DNA from: Staphylococcus sp. IVB6181
GTDB taxonomy: Bacteria > Bacillota > Bacilli > Staphylococcales > Staphylococcaceae
DNA length: 64,000 nt
Reading direction: 5' to 3'
Assembly (NCBI RefSeq): GCF_025561445.1
Contig: NZ_CP095096.1
Coordinates: 1,653,822-1,717,821, forward strand
The position numbers were made by a program, and so were the translations under genes. The notes under the pieces were generated by a model that saw only the letters and a list, made by a program, of their open reading frames with translations, had not been told where the DNA came from and did not search any database. The first letter of the stretch is position 1, and every line of letters starts with the position of its first letter. Shown piece after piece: positions 10,401 to 21,302 of the stretch.

Positions 10401-13106
10401 TTATGCAGTTGCTAATTTGTTACGTAATACAAGTTGTAAGATACCGCCATGACGGTAGTAGTCTAACTCAACTTGTGAATCGAAACGTGCGATAACATCG
10501 AATTCGATTGTTTCACCGTTTGATTTTTTAGCTGTAACTTTAACTTTGTCATGTGGTTTTACTGATTCGTCGATGTCTACTGAAATTTCTTCAGTACCAT
10601 CTAATCCAAGGCTGTCAGCTGAATCGCCGTCTTGGAATTGAAGCGGTAATACACCCATCATAACTAAGTTAGAACGGTGGATACGTTCATAGCTTTGAGC
10701 AATAACAGTTTTAACACCTAATAAGTTTGTACCTTTTGCTGCCCAGTCACGAGATGAGCCCATACCGTAGTCGTTGCCTGCTAATACAACTAAACCTGTA
10801 CCGTCTTCTTTGTACTTCATAGCTGCATCGTAAATTGACATTACTTCACCTGTTGGCCAGTATGTTGTGAAGCCGCCTTCAGTACCTGGCGCTAATTGGT
10901 TTTTAATACGGATGTTTGCGAATGTACCTCTTACCATTACTTCGTGGTTACCACGACGAGAACCGTAAGAGTTGAACTCTCTGATAGGTACTCCGTTTTC
11001 TTGCAAGTATTGGCCTGCTGGTGTATCTTTACCGATTGCACCTGCTGGTGAAATGTGGTCAGTTGTTACTGAGTCGCCGAATTTACCCATTACGCGTAAA
11101 TCTTTAAGCGGTTCAATCTTACCTGGTTCTTTAGATAAGCCTTGGAAGAATGTTGGGTTTTGGATATAAGTTGATTTAGGATCAAAGTCATATAATGGTT
11201 GATCCGTAGTTTCAATTTCATTCCACATTTCGTTATTAGTGTAAACATCTGAATATTCTTCACGGAATAATTTAGGTGTTACAGTGCTTTCAACAGTATC
11301 TGCAACTTCTTTGATTGATGGCCAGATGTCGTTTAAGTAAACGTCATTGCCGTCTTTATCTTGACCTAACGGATCATTTTGCAAGTCGATATCTACAGTA
11401 CCTGCTAAAGCATATGCCACAACTAATGGCGGAGATGCTAAGTAGTTACCTTTAACTAATGGGTGGATACGACCTTCGAAGTTACGGTTACCAGATAATA
11501 CTGAAGTTACAAGCAAGTCTTCTCCTGAAATTGCTTTTTCGATTTCTGGTAATAATGGACCTGAGTTACCGATACATGTCGTACAACCATAACCTACTAA
11601 GTTGAAGCCTAATGCATCTAAGTACTCTTGCAAGCCTGAATCAGCTAAGTAGCCAGTTACAACTTTTGAACCTGGCGCTAATGATGTTTTCACGAATTCA
11701 GGAACTTTTATTCCTTTTTCTACTGCTTTTTTCGCAACTAAACCAGCACCTAACATAACGTATGGGTTAGATGTGTTTGTACAAGATGTAATCGCCGCAA
11801 TTGCGATGTCGCCTGTAGTCATTTTAGCAGTTCTGCCGTCTTCAAATTCGATAGTAGCTTCTTTATCGAATTCAGATTCATCGAATCCAAAACCTTGGTT
11901 GCCAGCCGGAGCTGTTACTGCTTTTTCGAATTCTTCTTTCATGTCGCCTAATTTAATTAAGTCTTGAGGACGTTTAGGACCTGATAAAGAAGGTTCTACA
12001 GTAGATAAGTCTAATTCAAGAACATCTGTGTAAGAAGGATCTTCTTTTTCAACGTCGAAGAACATGTGGTTTTGTTTTAAGTATTCTTCAACAAGTTCGA
12101 TTTGTTCTTCAGAACGGCCTGTTAAGCGTAAATATTTTAATGATTCTTCGTCAACCGGGAAGAAACCGCATGTTGCACCATATTCAGGCGCCATGTTTGC
12201 GATTGTTGCACGGTCAGCTAATGGCAAGTGTTGTACACCTGGACCATAGAATTCTACGAATTTGCCGACAACGCCTTTTTTACGTAATTCTTCAGTTACG
12301 CGTAAAGCTAAGTCAGTAGCTGTTGCACCTTGAGGTAATTGGTTCTCTAAGCGCACACCGATAACTTCTGGAATTGGGAAGTATGAAGGTTGTCCAAGCA
12401 TACCTGCTTCAGCTTCGATACCGCCGACACCCCAACCTAATACACCTAAACCGTTAATCATAGTTGTATGAGAGTCAGTACCTACTAATGTATCTGGGAA
12501 TGCTACTGTTTCGCCGTCTACGTCTCTAGCATGTACAACGTTTGCTAAATACTCTAAGTTAACTTGGTGAACAATACCAGTTGCTGGCGGAACTGCATTA
12601 TAGTTATCAAATGCTTTTGTTGCCCAGTTTAAGAATTGGTAACGTTCGAAGTTGCGGTGGAATTCTAATTTCATGTTTTGACGCAATGCATCTGGATTTG
12701 CGTAACTGTCAACTTGTACTGAGTGGTCAATAACTAAGTCTACAGGTACTTCTGGGTTGATTTTGTTGATATCTCCCCCCACATCATCCATTGCTTTACG
12801 TAATGATGCTAAGTCTACAACTGCTGGAACACCAGTGAAGTCTTGCAAAATAACACGTGATGGTTTGAAAGGTACTTCACCATCGCCGCCATTACCGAAT
12901 TTTGCTAATTGTTCAATGTGATCATCAGTGATTACGAAGCCATCTTCTTGTCTTAATACTGATTCTAGCAATACTCGAATTGAGTATGGCAATTTGTTGA
13001 TTTTAGTTAAACCTTGTTCTTCTAATGTCTGCAAATCGTAATAAGTATACGTTTTGTCGTTTAAAGTAAACGATTTTTTTGCTTGCTCTTTAATGTTAGA
13101 AGACAT
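10401..13106 (-). CDS. acnA: Aconitate hydratase
   Basis: TCA-cycle enzyme interconverting citrate and isocitrate through cis-aconitate with a [4Fe-4S] cluster. It is 901 residues, typical of the AcnA/IRP1 type. Cluster cysteines are visible in SCTNTSNP and in [13 protein letters not shown], and [24 protein letters not shown] is the family signature. The swivel domain lies C-terminal ([22 protein letters not shown] stretch near 780). A G-rich ribosome site precedes the start. A near-match cre site about 50 bases upstream fits carbon repression by CcpA. Confidence 0.97.
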   Translation of the reverse strand: MSSNIKEQAKKSFTLNDKTYTYYDLQTLEEQGLTKINKLPYSIRVLLESVLRQEDGFVITDDHIEQLAKFGNGGDGEVPFKPSRVILQDFTGVPAVVDLASLRKAMDDVGGDINKINPEVPVDLVIDHSVQVDSYANPDALRQNMKLEFHRNFERYQFLNWATKAFDNYNAVPPATGIVHQVNLEYLANVVHARDVDGETVAFPDTLVGTDSHTTMINGLGVLGWGVGGIEAEAGMLGQPSYFPIPEVIGVRLENQLPQGATATDLALRVTEELRKKGVVGKFVEFYGPGVQHLPLADRATIANMAPEYGATCGFFPVDEESLKYLRLTGRSEEQIELVEEYLKQNHMFFDVEKEDPSYTDVLELDLSTVEPSLSGPKRPQDLIKLGDMKEEFEKAVTAPAGNQGFGFDESEFDKEATIEFEDGRTAKMTTGDIAIAAITSCTNTSNPYVMLGAGLVAKKAVEKGIKVPEFVKTSLAPGSKVVTGYLADSGLQEYLDALGFNLVGYGCTTCIGNSGPLLPEIEKAISGEDLLVTSVLSGNRNFEGRIHPLVKGNYLASPPLVVAYALAGTVDIDLQNDPLGQDKDGNDVYLNDIWPSIKEVADTVESTVTPKLFREEYSDVYTNNEMWNEIETTDQPLYDFDPKSTYIQNPTFFQGLSKEPGKIEPLKDLRVMGKFGDSVTTDHISPAGAIGKDTPAGQYLQENGVPIREFNSYGSRRGNHEVMVRGTFANIRIKNQLAPGTEGGFTTYWPTGEVMSIYDAAMKYKEDGTGLVVLAGNDYGMGSSRDWAAKGTNLLGVKTVIAQSYERIHRSNLVMMGVLPLQFQDGDSADSLGLDGTEEISVDIDESVKPHDKVKVTAKKSNGETIEFDVIARFDSQVELDYYRHGGILQLVLRNKLATA

Positions 13107-13157
13107 GTAAATCCCCCCTGATTCAATATTATGCCTTTAATTAGATTGTATATGGGA

Positions 13158-13172
13158 ATGATAGCGAATACA
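13158..13172. promoter_or_regulatory. Candidate CcpA cre site upstream of acnA
   Basis: ATGATAGCGAATACA matches the cre consensus WTGNAANCGNWNNCW at every fixed position but one. Its position, about 50 bases before the acnA start, suits repression. One mismatch and no promoter mapping keep this tentative. Confidence 0.45.
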
Positions 13173-13324
13173 ACTGATATTCATTAAAAATCAGAAGTTC
13201 ACCGTTTTTGTTTTATAATCAGTATGTATAAGAATTGCTTATCACATAAGGTTCGTGTAATAAGTATCTTTTATTGATTGAGAATTATTTTCATTTAATC
13301 CGCTGTTTTCTGTTAAGTATAAAA

Positions 13325-13357
13325 AAACGCTGCCCTTCATGATGAAAGACAGCGTTT
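13325..13357 (-). terminator. Terminator after the BCCT transporter gene
   Basis: AAACGCTGTCTTTCAT pairs with ATGAAGGGCAGCGTTT on the minus strand, and a T7 tract follows just past the transporter stop. Confidence 0.85.
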
Positions 13358-13367
13358 CGTAATTTAA

Positions 13368-15002
13368 TTATGAGTTTGAGTTTTGTATTTCTCTTCGTGA
13401 TTTGCGTTTTTCTAAAATATCTTCTTCATAATCTTGTTGAGAATATTTAACATATTCTTCTAGTCTGTGTTTATTCGGCGTTAATGTTAAGCCTAAGAAT
13501 TTACGTTCTCGGTTCGCATCTTTGTAAAAGGCTATCATCATCATGATAACGATAATGGAGAATGGCAATGCACTGATAATCGCCGCACTTTGAAGTGAGT
13601 TCAATCCAGTATCCCCGCCTGAGAATAGCAAGATGAATGCGATTAATGATTGTGCAATACCCCATGAAATCTTAATATATGAAGATGGATTAAGTGAACC
13701 GAATGATGTTTGCGTACCTAATACGAATGTTGCTGAGTCGGCAGATGTGATAAAGAATGATGCGATTAATAATAATGCAACAATCGATAATACAAAGCCT
13801 AACGGCAAGTGATTGAACACTGCGAAGAGTTGTGTCTCAGCTGACATATCGAAAATTTCTTTATGTTTTTTACCAGTTTCAATACCTAGTACACCGAACA
13901 CACTGAACCAGATGAAACTTACAATAGCTGGTACTAGAAGTACACCTGAGATGAATTCACGAATTGAACGTCCTTTAGAAACACGTGCGATGAACACACC
14001 TACGAATGGACTCCAGCTTAACCACCAGCCCCAATAATATAATGTCCAGCCTGACATCCACTCACGTTTATCTGAATTTAATGCTGCAGTATCAAAACTG
14101 TTAGATAAGAATGTATTTAACAAGCTGCCTGTTGAGCTTGTAAACATATCTAAAATTAATACTGTAGGGCCGATAATTAACGCAACTATCATTAGGATTG
14201 TACCTAAACCAATGTTCAAGTTACTTAAATATTGGATACCTCTGCTCAGACCAGACCATGCTGATGCGATGAACAGAACTGTTACAATCACAATGATAAT
14301 ACCTTGTACCCAAACATTGTTTGGAATACCGAATAAGTAATGTAAACCACCATTGATTTGAAGTGCACCCATACCTAGTGATACAGCTACACCGACTACA
14401 GTAGCGAATACTGCTAATACGTCAATGATTGTACCGATAGGTCCGTCTACTCTATCGCCTAAAATAGGACGTAAAGTCTTAGATAATAAACCTGGTTCTC
14501 CCTTTCTGAATTGAGCGTATGCTAGTGCTAATGCTACAACACCATATACTGCCCAGGCATGGAAGCCCCAGTGGAAGAAAGTAGATCGTAATGCTTCTGT
14601 ATAAGCTTCTGCTGTTTTAGGATCCGCTTCTGGCGGTGCTGCAAAGTGTCCCATTGGTTCTGCGGCACCATAGAAAACAAGTCCGATACCCATACCAGCA
14701 CTAAATAGCATCGCAAACCAAGAAATCGTATTGAATTCCGGTTTGTCGTTCGGTTTCCCTAACTTCAGTTTTCCGATTGGGCTGAAGATAAGGAAAATAC
14801 AGAAGAATACAATGATTGTAGTTAAAATTAAGTAATACCAACCCAATTTATCAGTAATCCACAGTTTGATTGTATTTGTTACAGCGTCAAACTGGCTAGG
14901 AAAGATTGCACCGGCAAGTACTACGATCAGAACTAATATCGAACCGTATATAAATACCGGGGATAATTTCTTACCATTCTTACTGTGTTGAGAAGAATTC
15001 AT
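13368..15002 (-). CDS. opuD: BCCT-family glycine betaine/carnitine/choline transporter
   Basis: Secondary transporter for quaternary-ammonium osmolytes, used against osmotic stress. The 544-residue protein has about twelve membrane helices and the BCCT signatures GMGIGLVFYGAAEP (residues about 100-115), FFHWGFHAWAVY and WTLYYWGWWLSWSPFVGVFIARVSKGR. The acidic, basic C-terminal tail is typical of osmosensing members. The ATG is chosen because GGGAG lies nine bases upstream; a TTG six bases earlier is too close. It is the staphylococcal opuD2 locus by synteny, and the neighbouring mscL is also an osmotic-stress gene. Confidence 0.92.
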   Translation of the reverse strand: MNSSQHSKNGKKLSPVFIYGSILVLIVVLAGAIFPSQFDAVTNTIKLWITDKLGWYYLILTTIIVFFCIFLIFSPIGKLKLGKPNDKPEFNTISWFAMLFSAGMGIGLVFYGAAEPMGHFAAPPEADPKTAEAYTEALRSTFFHWGFHAWAVYGVVALALAYAQFRKGEPGLLSKTLRPILGDRVDGPIGTIIDVLAVFATVVGVAVSLGMGALQINGGLHYLFGIPNNVWVQGIIIVIVTVLFIASAWSGLSRGIQYLSNLNIGLGTILMIVALIIGPTVLILDMFTSSTGSLLNTFLSNSFDTAALNSDKREWMSGWTLYYWGWWLSWSPFVGVFIARVSKGRSIREFISGVLLVPAIVSFIWFSVFGVLGIETGKKHKEIFDMSAETQLFAVFNHLPLGFVLSIVALLLIASFFITSADSATFVLGTQTSFGSLNPSSYIKISWGIAQSLIAFILLFSGGDTGLNSLQSAAIISALPFSIIVIMMMIAFYKDANRERKFLGLTLTPNKHRLEEYVKYSQQDYEEDILEKRKSRREIQNSNS

Positions 15003-15008
15003 AATCAA

Positions 15009-15379
15009 TTACTCCCTTTCTATATATTTTATTGTCAAAAAATACAACAGATATTTTATAACAAAATATCATATTCGCGAAAAACCAAATACTAGCATAA
15101 CAAAACTATGAAGCATAATCAAATGTACAAAAAATGATTATACAATCTCAACAAAATAATTTATACCAAAAATAAGTTGTTGAAAATTCACAACTATTGT
15201 TTGGTAAGACAACACATTACTTTAATATACCCAAAAACTTGATTTTAAAAGGAAAATATTAGATTTATTAGTATCATTCGTTGTATTTTTAAACACTTGT
15301 GAAGATTTTTCGAAAAAAACGGTTTGCTATGCCAACCACTTACGGTATACTAAACTTAGCAAATTTAGGAGGAAACTAA
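15009..15379. other. Intergenic region between divergent BCCT and mscL genes
   Basis: An AT-rich 370-base gap. I see the mscL promoter and ribosome site at its right end. There is no convincing reading frame, riboswitch or long repeat in the rest. Confidence 0.6.
15324..15351 (+). promoter_or_regulatory. Promoter of mscL
   Basis: TTGCTA and TATACT separated by 16 bases form a good housekeeping-sigma promoter, 28 bases before the mscL ATG, with AGGAGG in between. Confidence 0.7.
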
Positions 15380-15787
15380 ATGTTTAAAGAATTTAAAGAG
15401 TTCGCATTCAAGGGGAATGTATTAGACTTAGCTGTTGCTGTAGTAATGGGTGCTGCATTCAACAAAATTGTAACGTCATTAGTTACATACATTATCATGC
15501 CTTTAATCGGTTTGATTTTCGGTACAGTTGATTTTGCGAAAAACTGGTCAGCATTCGGAATTAAATACGGTTTATTTATTCAATCTATCATCGACTTCAT
15601 TATCGTAGCCTTTGCATTATTCTTATTTGTAAAAGTCGCAAATACTATGATTAAGAAAGAAGAAGTTGAGGAAGAGCCAGAAGAAAACACTATTTTACTG
15701 ACAGAAATCAGAGACTTGCTTCAAAAACAAAACGGTTCATCCGAAAAAATAAAAAGCTATTGCAACGTTTTAGCCGTTCAACATTGA
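15380..15787 (+). CDS. mscL: Large-conductance mechanosensitive channel
   Basis: Emergency-release channel opened by membrane tension on hypo-osmotic shock. The first ~120 residues match MscL closely: an N-terminal amphipathic helix ([31 protein letters not shown]), TM1, a periplasmic loop, TM2 ([21 protein letters not shown]) and the C-terminal helix [12 protein letters not shown]. The 135-residue length exceeds the usual ~120. The last twelve residues after SSEK follow a run of six As, where five As would give a stop at the expected place. The tail is probably a recent frameshift extension that leaves the channel core intact. Confidence 0.95.
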   Translation: MFKEFKEFAFKGNVLDLAVAVVMGAAFNKIVTSLVTYIIMPLIGLIFGTVDFAKNWSAFGIKYGLFIQSIIDFIIVAFALFLFVKVANTMIKKEEVEEEPEENTILLTEIRDLLQKQNGSSEKIKSYCNVLAVQH

Positions 15788-15794
15788 AGCATGA

Positions 15795-15831
15795 AAAAGC
15801 AATGCCGCAAGATTTTTGCAGCATTGCTTTT
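15795..15831. terminator. Bidirectional terminator between mscL and sbcC
   Basis: AAAAGCAATGC and GCATTGCTTTT form a stem with T or A runs on both sides, between two convergent genes. Confidence 0.85.
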
Positions 15832-18800
15832 TTATTGAAACTTGAATTCAGTTGTACTTTGATAATTGTTTGATTGAACTTCTAAGATAATCGGAATACG
15901 TTGTTTAAGCTCGCTGACATGAGAGATAATTCCGACCATACGTCCTGATATTTTAATATTCAGCAATGTATCGAGTGCTGTTTCTAATGTTTCTTGATCA
16001 AGCGTACCGAAACCTTCGTCAATAAAGATAGATTCTAACGTAATACCGCCTGATTCTTGCTGAACTACTTCACTTAACCCTAATGCCAATGCTAAAGCAG
16101 CTTGGAAAGATTCTCCGCCGGACAATGTTCCGATTGGACGCGCCTTATTCGAATGCATATCAAAGACTTCGATGTCTAAGCCGCTGTATCCTTTCCCGAT
16201 AGCTTCGCTTCTGACAAGTTTATAGCGATTATTAGTCATTTGATAAAAGCGCAGGTTCGCATTTTGAATAATTAAATTCAAATAATGAATCAATACATAG
16301 TTCTCTAACGTCAATTTTTGATCGTTTTTACCAGATAGTATTTCAGACAGACGGAAGATTTCTTCTTGTTCTTCTAATTCTTGTTGAAGTGTTGTGATTT
16401 CTTGTTTCAATTCTTTAAATTGTTTTACATTCGTTTCCATTTTGAATTCATGGTTGTTAACCAGACGAACATATTCATTTAATTGAGTTTTCGCTTCGTT
16501 GACTTGTGCTTCTATTGTTTCTAAATCCGGTTTTTCTTGCTGATTCACTCTTTTTTGCAACGTTTCGATGTGACTTGAAAGTTGAATTTGTTTTTTACGG
16601 AATGCCTCGACTTCCGCCTCAATCTCATCTTTTCGATCCATTTGTTCTAATACTTCTTTGACCGCTTCAGGCGACGCTATTCCCAGCGTTTTCATTTCTG
16701 CTTTTGATTGAGATTGCAGCTCTGTCATATGTGTATCATTCTCTTTGATTTGTTCTTGAACATTTGTCTGAGAATGCTGAAGTAATTCTGCTTGTTGACG
16801 CAACTCACGCAATTTTTGTGTATGTGTTTCAAGTGCAGTTTCATACGCTTTGGCTTTTTGTTCTTTCTCTTCGTAATCTAATTTGAATGCATGCGTTGTT
16901 TTATATTGTGTTTGTGTTTCGAATGTTTGAATCAACTCTTCTAATCGACTAAGTTCTGAACGTTTATCTTTCAGTGCTAATTTCAGTGATTGCACTTCTT
17001 CATTGATTTTAGTTTGTTTTTGATTTAATGCTTCAATCGCTTTATTGCGTTTTTCTTGCTCTGATTTTTTAGTCTCAGCTGCTTGATATTTTTCCTCTAG
17101 TTCAGGAATCGATTTGATTTCTTTTGCACTGTCTTGTTGTTCAAACTTCTCGATTTCCTGCTGCTCAATCGCAGCTTTCGTTTTTAATTCCGCTGCTTCA
17201 GACTTGATTTCATCTCTTTGCTGTTGAAGCTGATTTAATTGTTCGCGATGCGCACGTAACTGCTCATAATCTACATGGTCTGATAACGATTCGATTTCAT
17301 TTCCGCAAATCGGACATTTATCTCCAGGTTCTAACATAGATTGCAGCTGTTTAATCATTGCTTCTTGATTGTCTAATTCTAAATGATGTGTATTGAATTG
17401 ATTAATCTCCGCTTCTAAATCTTCAAGCTTTTGATGATTAGATGTTAATGATTTTTCCAATTGCTGTTTCTTTTGCTTTCTGCCTTCATACTGCTCAACT
17501 TCTGTTTGGTACTGTTTAGTCTCTTTGATATCATTCTGCAGTTCAAACAGTGCTTTAGTTAATTGATTGACTTGATCGTAATCCGGCTTTTCATCTTTGC
17601 TTTCTTTACGAATCGACTCAAGTTCTGTTTCTTTTGTTTCAAGGTTTTTTTGATGATCTTCAACCTTTTCTTTTACTGCTTCAATTTCTTGATATGCTGC
17701 TGTGAATTGTTTTAAGTTGCGATAGAAATATTGTGTTTCACTGATAAATGCTTTTTCTTTTTCATACGATGCTTCTTGTTTTTGTAAGGTATCCAATTTT
17801 TCTTGCTCGCTTTGAAGTGCATTTTCATTTTCTTTAATTTTTGCTTTTAAGTCTTCAGCATTTTGATTGAGCTTATTATGCTTTTGCTGTGCAGTATCTA
17901 ATGATTTCAAAATCTGATGCAGCGGTCTTACCTCTCTAAGTTGTTTCACTAATTGTTCTAATTGTGTAATACGCTGTGCATCTTCATTGAGTTGATGATA
18001 TTCTGCTTGAACCTTTTTTAATGCTTCGATATCTTGATCGAGTTCTTGTGCTTTTCGATAAGTACTTTCAACTTTATTGAACTGCTGTTCTTTTTCTTCT
18101 TTTTGTTTTTTCAATGTTTCTAACAATGATTGCGCTTTTTCTTTAAATTGAGGCATCAAAGTTAAAAGCTTATCTGTCTGCATACTTGGTGTTGTTTTCA
18201 ACTCTTGCAGTACTGCGTCATCGAAATCTTCTACATCATTCCAAAGCTGGTCAATTGTTTGATAACGCAATTCGATTTGATGTTTTTCTTCTTTGATTTC
18301 TTCATACAATTGTTTTTGCAACTGTTCAAAACGAACAGTATTAAAGAGCGTACGTAAAATGGTTTGCTTCTCCGAACTTTTTGAGAAGAGGAATTTTTTA
18401 AATTCACCTTGCGGTAAAATGAAAAGCTGTCTGAATTGGCTCGCATTTACCCCTAATAATTCTTTAAGGTACGTCTTGCCTTGTTTCACACGGCTTTCAA
18501 TTAATTCAAAATCATCGTTGACCCATTCAAAAATTCGTGCATCGCCGCCGGTTTCTGTTTTGTTCCCTTCTTTGATAAATGAAGGTTGGCGTATTACTTT
18601 AAAAATTCTGTCCTTTAGTTGGAATGTAAACTCTACTACCATCGGTGCATCTCCATCCGCAAAATGGCTTCTGAAGTCTTTGCTTTTTCTGGTTTCGAGT
18701 GAACCTTCATCGAATAACGCAAACACAATAGCATCGAAAATCATTGATTTGCCTGATCCTGTTTTACCGCTGATTAAAAACAGCTCATTGCCCTCAAGTT

Positions 18801-18867
18801 CGGTAAAATCAATCGTTTCGTCTAAGAAAGGTCCGAAGTTTTTCAAATGAAGTTTTAATGGTCTCAT
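15832..18867 (-). CDS. sbcC: SbcC exonuclease subunit (Rad50-like)
   Basis: ATPase partner of the SbcD nuclease. The complex opens DNA hairpins and processes double-strand ends. The 1011 residues show Walker [15 protein letters not shown] near residue 36, long coiled coils on both sides of a zinc-hook CPIC (DKCPICGNE, about residue 525), then the ABC signature [16 protein letters not shown] and Walker [12 protein letters not shown] at the C-terminus. Its start overlaps the sbcD stop by four bases. Confidence 0.96.
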   Translation of the reverse strand: MRPLKLHLKNFGPFLDETIDFTELEGNELFLISGKTGSGKSMIFDAIVFALFDEGSLETRKSKDFRSHFADGDAPMVVEFTFQLKDRIFKVIRQPSFIKEGNKTETGGDARIFEWVNDDFELIESRVKQGKTYLKELLGVNASQFRQLFILPQGEFKKFLFSKSSEKQTILRTLFNTVRFEQLQKQLYEEIKEEKHQIELRYQTIDQLWNDVEDFDDAVLQELKTTPSMQTDKLLTLMPQFKEKAQSLLETLKKQKEEKEQQFNKVESTYRKAQELDQDIEALKKVQAEYHQLNEDAQRITQLEQLVKQLREVRPLHQILKSLDTAQQKHNKLNQNAEDLKAKIKENENALQSEQEKLDTLQKQEASYEKEKAFISETQYFYRNLKQFTAAYQEIEAVKEKVEDHQKNLETKETELESIRKESKDEKPDYDQVNQLTKALFELQNDIKETKQYQTEVEQYEGRKQKKQQLEKSLTSNHQKLEDLEAEINQFNTHHLELDNQEAMIKQLQSMLEPGDKCPICGNEIESLSDHVDYEQLRAHREQLNQLQQQRDEIKSEAAELKTKAAIEQQEIEKFEQQDSAKEIKSIPELEEKYQAAETKKSEQEKRNKAIEALNQKQTKINEEVQSLKLALKDKRSELSRLEELIQTFETQTQYKTTHAFKLDYEEKEQKAKAYETALETHTQKLRELRQQAELLQHSQTNVQEQIKENDTHMTELQSQSKAEMKTLGIASPEAVKEVLEQMDRKDEIEAEVEAFRKKQIQLSSHIETLQKRVNQQEKPDLETIEAQVNEAKTQLNEYVRLVNNHEFKMETNVKQFKELKQEITTLQQELEEQEEIFRLSEILSGKNDQKLTLENYVLIHYLNLIIQNANLRFYQMTNNRYKLVRSEAIGKGYSGLDIEVFDMHSNKARPIGTLSGGESFQAALALALGLSEVVQQESGGITLESIFIDEGFGTLDQETLETALDTLLNIKISGRMVGIISHVSELKQRIPIILEVQSNNYQSTTEFKFQ

Positions 18868-19991
18868 GCTTCGCCGCCTCCTATCATACGATCTAACAAT
18901 GTATTGATTTTATTCACTTGTACTTCGCTTAATTTATTTTGAGTCATATTAGAATAAAAGTCTTCAATGATTTCTTGATCCGTCATTTTCTTGATTTCTT
19001 TTTGTTCGTACGTACTTGTAAATGTTTGCGATTCATTGGTTAATGATAAGACATTTGGATAAATTTGTTTTAAATTCAGCATCGGGTCATTGATATGGGA
19101 TAAGTTGGTTAAGTTGAAGTGAATATAGTTGTTGTTATTTTTTACTTCTAGTCTTTCTTGAATCGCATCTTCATAAGTGCCTTGAATAACTTCTAATTGA
19201 CGTAATGGTTGAAGCGGCACAAAAGTAATTTTAATATTTCCGCTGTCGTCTATATTTACAGCACGGTAGCCTTTAGATTGATTCGTTTCAGAGAAGGAGT
19301 ATTGCAATAATGACCCGCTGTAAAAGACAAAGTCAGATTGAATACTGAAAGGATGATGCAAATGCCCTAACATAACAGAGTCGAATTGCTTCATAAAGTT
19401 TTGCGGAACTTGTTCTACAGTACCAATTGATAAATGACGTTCGGAATCAGAAGTAATTCCTCCTGCTACTGTGAGATGCCCGACTAAAATATTCGTTTGT
19501 TCTTTATTCAGCTGTTCAGACATACGTCTTAAGCAGCATTCAATGCCTTGTTCATAAGTTTGAATGTCTTCATCCTTAAAGAAATGCTGCAGCTCTCCTA
19601 TCGTCGCATAAGGCAAGGTATAAAAATTAACACCGTTGATTGTTATCGGATCGTACATAGATTCAAGACTGGTACGGATATATAGATTGCTGTGTTCAAA
19701 CCAATTCGAACCGTAATTCAAACGTGTTCTGCCATCATGATTTCCGCTGATAATCACTATAGGCAGGCGCATTTTCAGGTTTAACTCTGCTATAGTTGCT
19801 TCTAATAATTTCACTGTGTCTTTATTAGGCGTAGAATTATCGTACAAATCACCCGCAATCACAATGGCATCTGGTTCTTCTTGTTTCATCGCTTCAATAA
19901 ATCGATTCAGAATATAACGTTGATCTTCTAAAAAGGACTGTCCGTTTAATATTTTGCCTAAATGCCAATCGGCAGTATGTATTACTTTCAT
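18864..19991 (-). CDS. sbcD: SbcD exonuclease subunit (Mre11-like)
   Basis: Manganese-dependent nuclease of the SbcCD complex. The 375 residues begin with the metallophosphoesterase motifs [31 protein letters not shown] and later VGHLTV and MLGHLHHP. The chosen ATG follows AAGAGGTGATT with good spacing and gives the standard [12 protein letters not shown] beginning; an upstream extension of 21 residues is not family-like. It is cotranscribed and translationally coupled with sbcC. Confidence 0.96.
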   Translation of the reverse strand: MKVIHTADWHLGKILNGQSFLEDQRYILNRFIEAMKQEEPDAIVIAGDLYDNSTPNKDTVKLLEATIAELNLKMRLPIVIISGNHDGRTRLNYGSNWFEHSNLYIRTSLESMYDPITINGVNFYTLPYATIGELQHFFKDEDIQTYEQGIECCLRRMSEQLNKEQTNILVGHLTVAGGITSDSERHLSIGTVEQVPQNFMKQFDSVMLGHLHHPFSIQSDFVFYSGSLLQYSFSETNQSKGYRAVNIDDSGNIKITFVPLQPLRQLEVIQGTYEDAIQERLEVKNNNNYIHFNLTNLSHINDPMLNLKQIYPNVLSLTNESQTFTSTYEQKEIKKMTDQEIIEDFYSNMTQNKLSEVQVNKINTLLDRMIGGGEA

Positions 19992-20059
19992 TGAATCACC
20001 TCTTGCATAAAGTGTAATATGAAACGCCTTTCTCATTATAGAGAAAAGGCGCACAATGT

Positions 20060-20152
20060 TTATTTTTTATAAAGTTTTTGAAAAAGAGAGAATGTATATA
20101 TCATTCCTGCAATAATTGCTCCGATAATACCTAAGACATGTTTTAACTTCAT
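20060..20152 (-). CDS. Predicted 30-residue membrane peptide upstream of sbcD
   Basis: A short frame coding [20 protein letters not shown] then [13 protein letters not shown] basic end. It has one hydrophobic segment (about 6-24) flanked by lysines, and a strong AAGGAAAGGTG ribosome site at normal spacing. It lies between the ccdC terminator and sbcD, on the same strand, so it probably leads the sbcDC transcript. I do not recognise a family. The composition resembles small membrane peptides, including type I toxins, but no antitoxin RNA is evident. Confidence 0.55.
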   Translation of the reverse strand: MKLKHVLGIIGAIIAGMIYTFSLFQKLYKK

Positions 20153-20193
20153 TATAATCACCTTTCCTTCTTTTTGTTTTACCCCAAAAAAAG

Positions 20194-20232
20194 TAAACGA
20201 CGCCTTTCAGTTTTATTGAAAAACATCGTTTA
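20194..20232 (-). terminator. Terminator after ccdC
   Basis: On the minus strand TAAACGATG pairs with CGTCGTTTA with one mismatch, an inner TTTTTCA/TGAAAGG pairing is possible, and a T7 run follows. Confidence 0.7.
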
Positions 20233-20238
20233 TCACTT

Positions 20239-20706
20239 TTATCTTACAATTTCTCTTTTCAACTTTTTATATTTCAATAACATCGCGATTCTCCAAGGTA
20301 CAATCATTGAAAAGGCAAGCAAGAAGAACATGCCGGCAAGTTGACCTGGATGAATCTGACTGCTGATGACAATTTTCATAACAGTTCTGATGATTAATAG
20401 TGTAATTAAAATAATCGGAAACGCTTTTGAACGTTTCATATATATATTTGAGCCCTTCACCTCAAAGCGAGAAGTCCAAATCAGTACGGTTGAAAATAAA
20501 ACCCCTACAATCATAGATTCAAGGATTTCCATACCTGTTAATCTAAAATAAGGCACAACAAACATTAAAGCACCCGTAGACATAAATATTGGCGGTAAAA
20601 TGAGTTTCTTCTCATTGACTGGAAACTTTTGCGCCTTCATTCTCACTATGATTACGGCAGCGCCCATTAAAAATGCTATACCGATTGAAAATATAAGATA
20701 TAACAC
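20239..20706 (-). CDS. ccdC: CcdC family membrane protein
   Basis: A 155-residue integral membrane protein with four to five hydrophobic segments and a basic C-terminus (KYKKLKREIVR). It resembles CcdC, which in Bacillus is encoded beside the cytochrome c maturation gene ccdA. Conserved-looking stretches are RMKAQKFPVNEKKLILPPIFMSTG and PGQLAGMFFLLAFSMIVPWR. No catalytic motif is visible and its role is not established. It lies in the usual staphylococcal place between tkt/yneF and sbcD. Confidence 0.8.
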   Translation of the reverse strand: MLYLIFSIGIAFLMGAAVIIVRMKAQKFPVNEKKLILPPIFMSTGALMFVVPYFRLTGMEILESMIVGVLFSTVLIWTSRFEVKGSNIYMKRSKAFPIILITLLIIRTVMKIVISSQIHPGQLAGMFFLLAFSMIVPWRIAMLLKYKKLKREIVR

Positions 20707-20839
20707 AGTGACACCTTCTTTTCGTCATTAAGTATATTCATAGAAATCATTTTATAGTATATCATTGCACATACGAAATGCCATACAAAATGATTAAAAT
20801 ATGTAAATCCTTCCAGTATTTGCTTTACTATAAAACAAA

Positions 20840-20873
20840 AGAAAGCCGTATGTTCAACCCACACAGCTTTCTT
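20840..20873 (-). terminator. Terminator after yneF
   Basis: AGAAAGCTGTGTGGGTT pairs with AACATACGGCTTTCT on the minus strand, followed by a T-rich tail. Confidence 0.75.
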
Positions 20874-20886
20874 ATTACAGATACTT

Positions 20887-21117
20887 TTATTTCATTTTTT
20901 GATCCATGTTTTTGTTCATCATCGTCATCATTTGATTGATTTTCTTTTGAGATGGTTTTTGGCCCATTTGCATCATCATCATACGTAACATCTCTTCGTT
21001 AATCGGAGGGTTCTTTTTAAGATAATCCATCATATACTTTCTCGCTAAGAAGAAACCACCTACTAAACCGATGATTAGTGCAGCAATGATTAATAGAATT
21101 GCTATCCAAGTTGCCAT
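20887..21117 (-). CDS. yneF: UPF0154 (YneF) membrane protein
   Basis: A 76-residue protein with one N-terminal membrane helix ([25 protein letters not shown]) followed by a charged, methionine-rich cytoplasmic tail containing [21 protein letters not shown], the hallmark of this family. Function is unknown. I use the ATG giving MATW, as in other staphylococci; the GTG four codons earlier falls inside the ribosome-site region. Confidence 0.9.
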   Translation of the reverse strand: MATWIAILLIIAALIIGLVGGFFLARKYMMDYLKKNPPINEEMLRMMMMQMGQKPSQKKINQMMTMMNKNMDQKMK

Positions 21118-21213
21118 TGTCTCACCCACTTTCTTTATCCTTTAGCATTTTACTAAAATAACTTTATCATTTCAAGTTGTATTTTAACTATGACTGACTC
21201 TATTCACAAGAAA

Positions 21214-21280
21214 AAGAGCTATTCCAAGCTCCATTAAAACATGATTATTAATAACTGTTTTAATTACCGGAATAGCTCTT
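21214..21280 (-). terminator. Probable terminator after tkt
   Basis: AGAGCTATTCC and GGAATAGCTCT are inverted repeats bracketing a second imperfect pair (TTAAAAC/GTTTTAA), with Ts after the minus-strand arm. It lies directly beyond the transketolase stop. Confidence 0.65.
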
Positions 21281-21302
21281 TCGTTTATTGCACTATAAAA
21301 TT

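Noticed and set aside
18293..18850. 185-codon plus-strand frame inside sbcC
   Set aside because: Entirely antisense to the SbcC ATPase region and without family motifs; length is explained by the codon bias of the sense gene.
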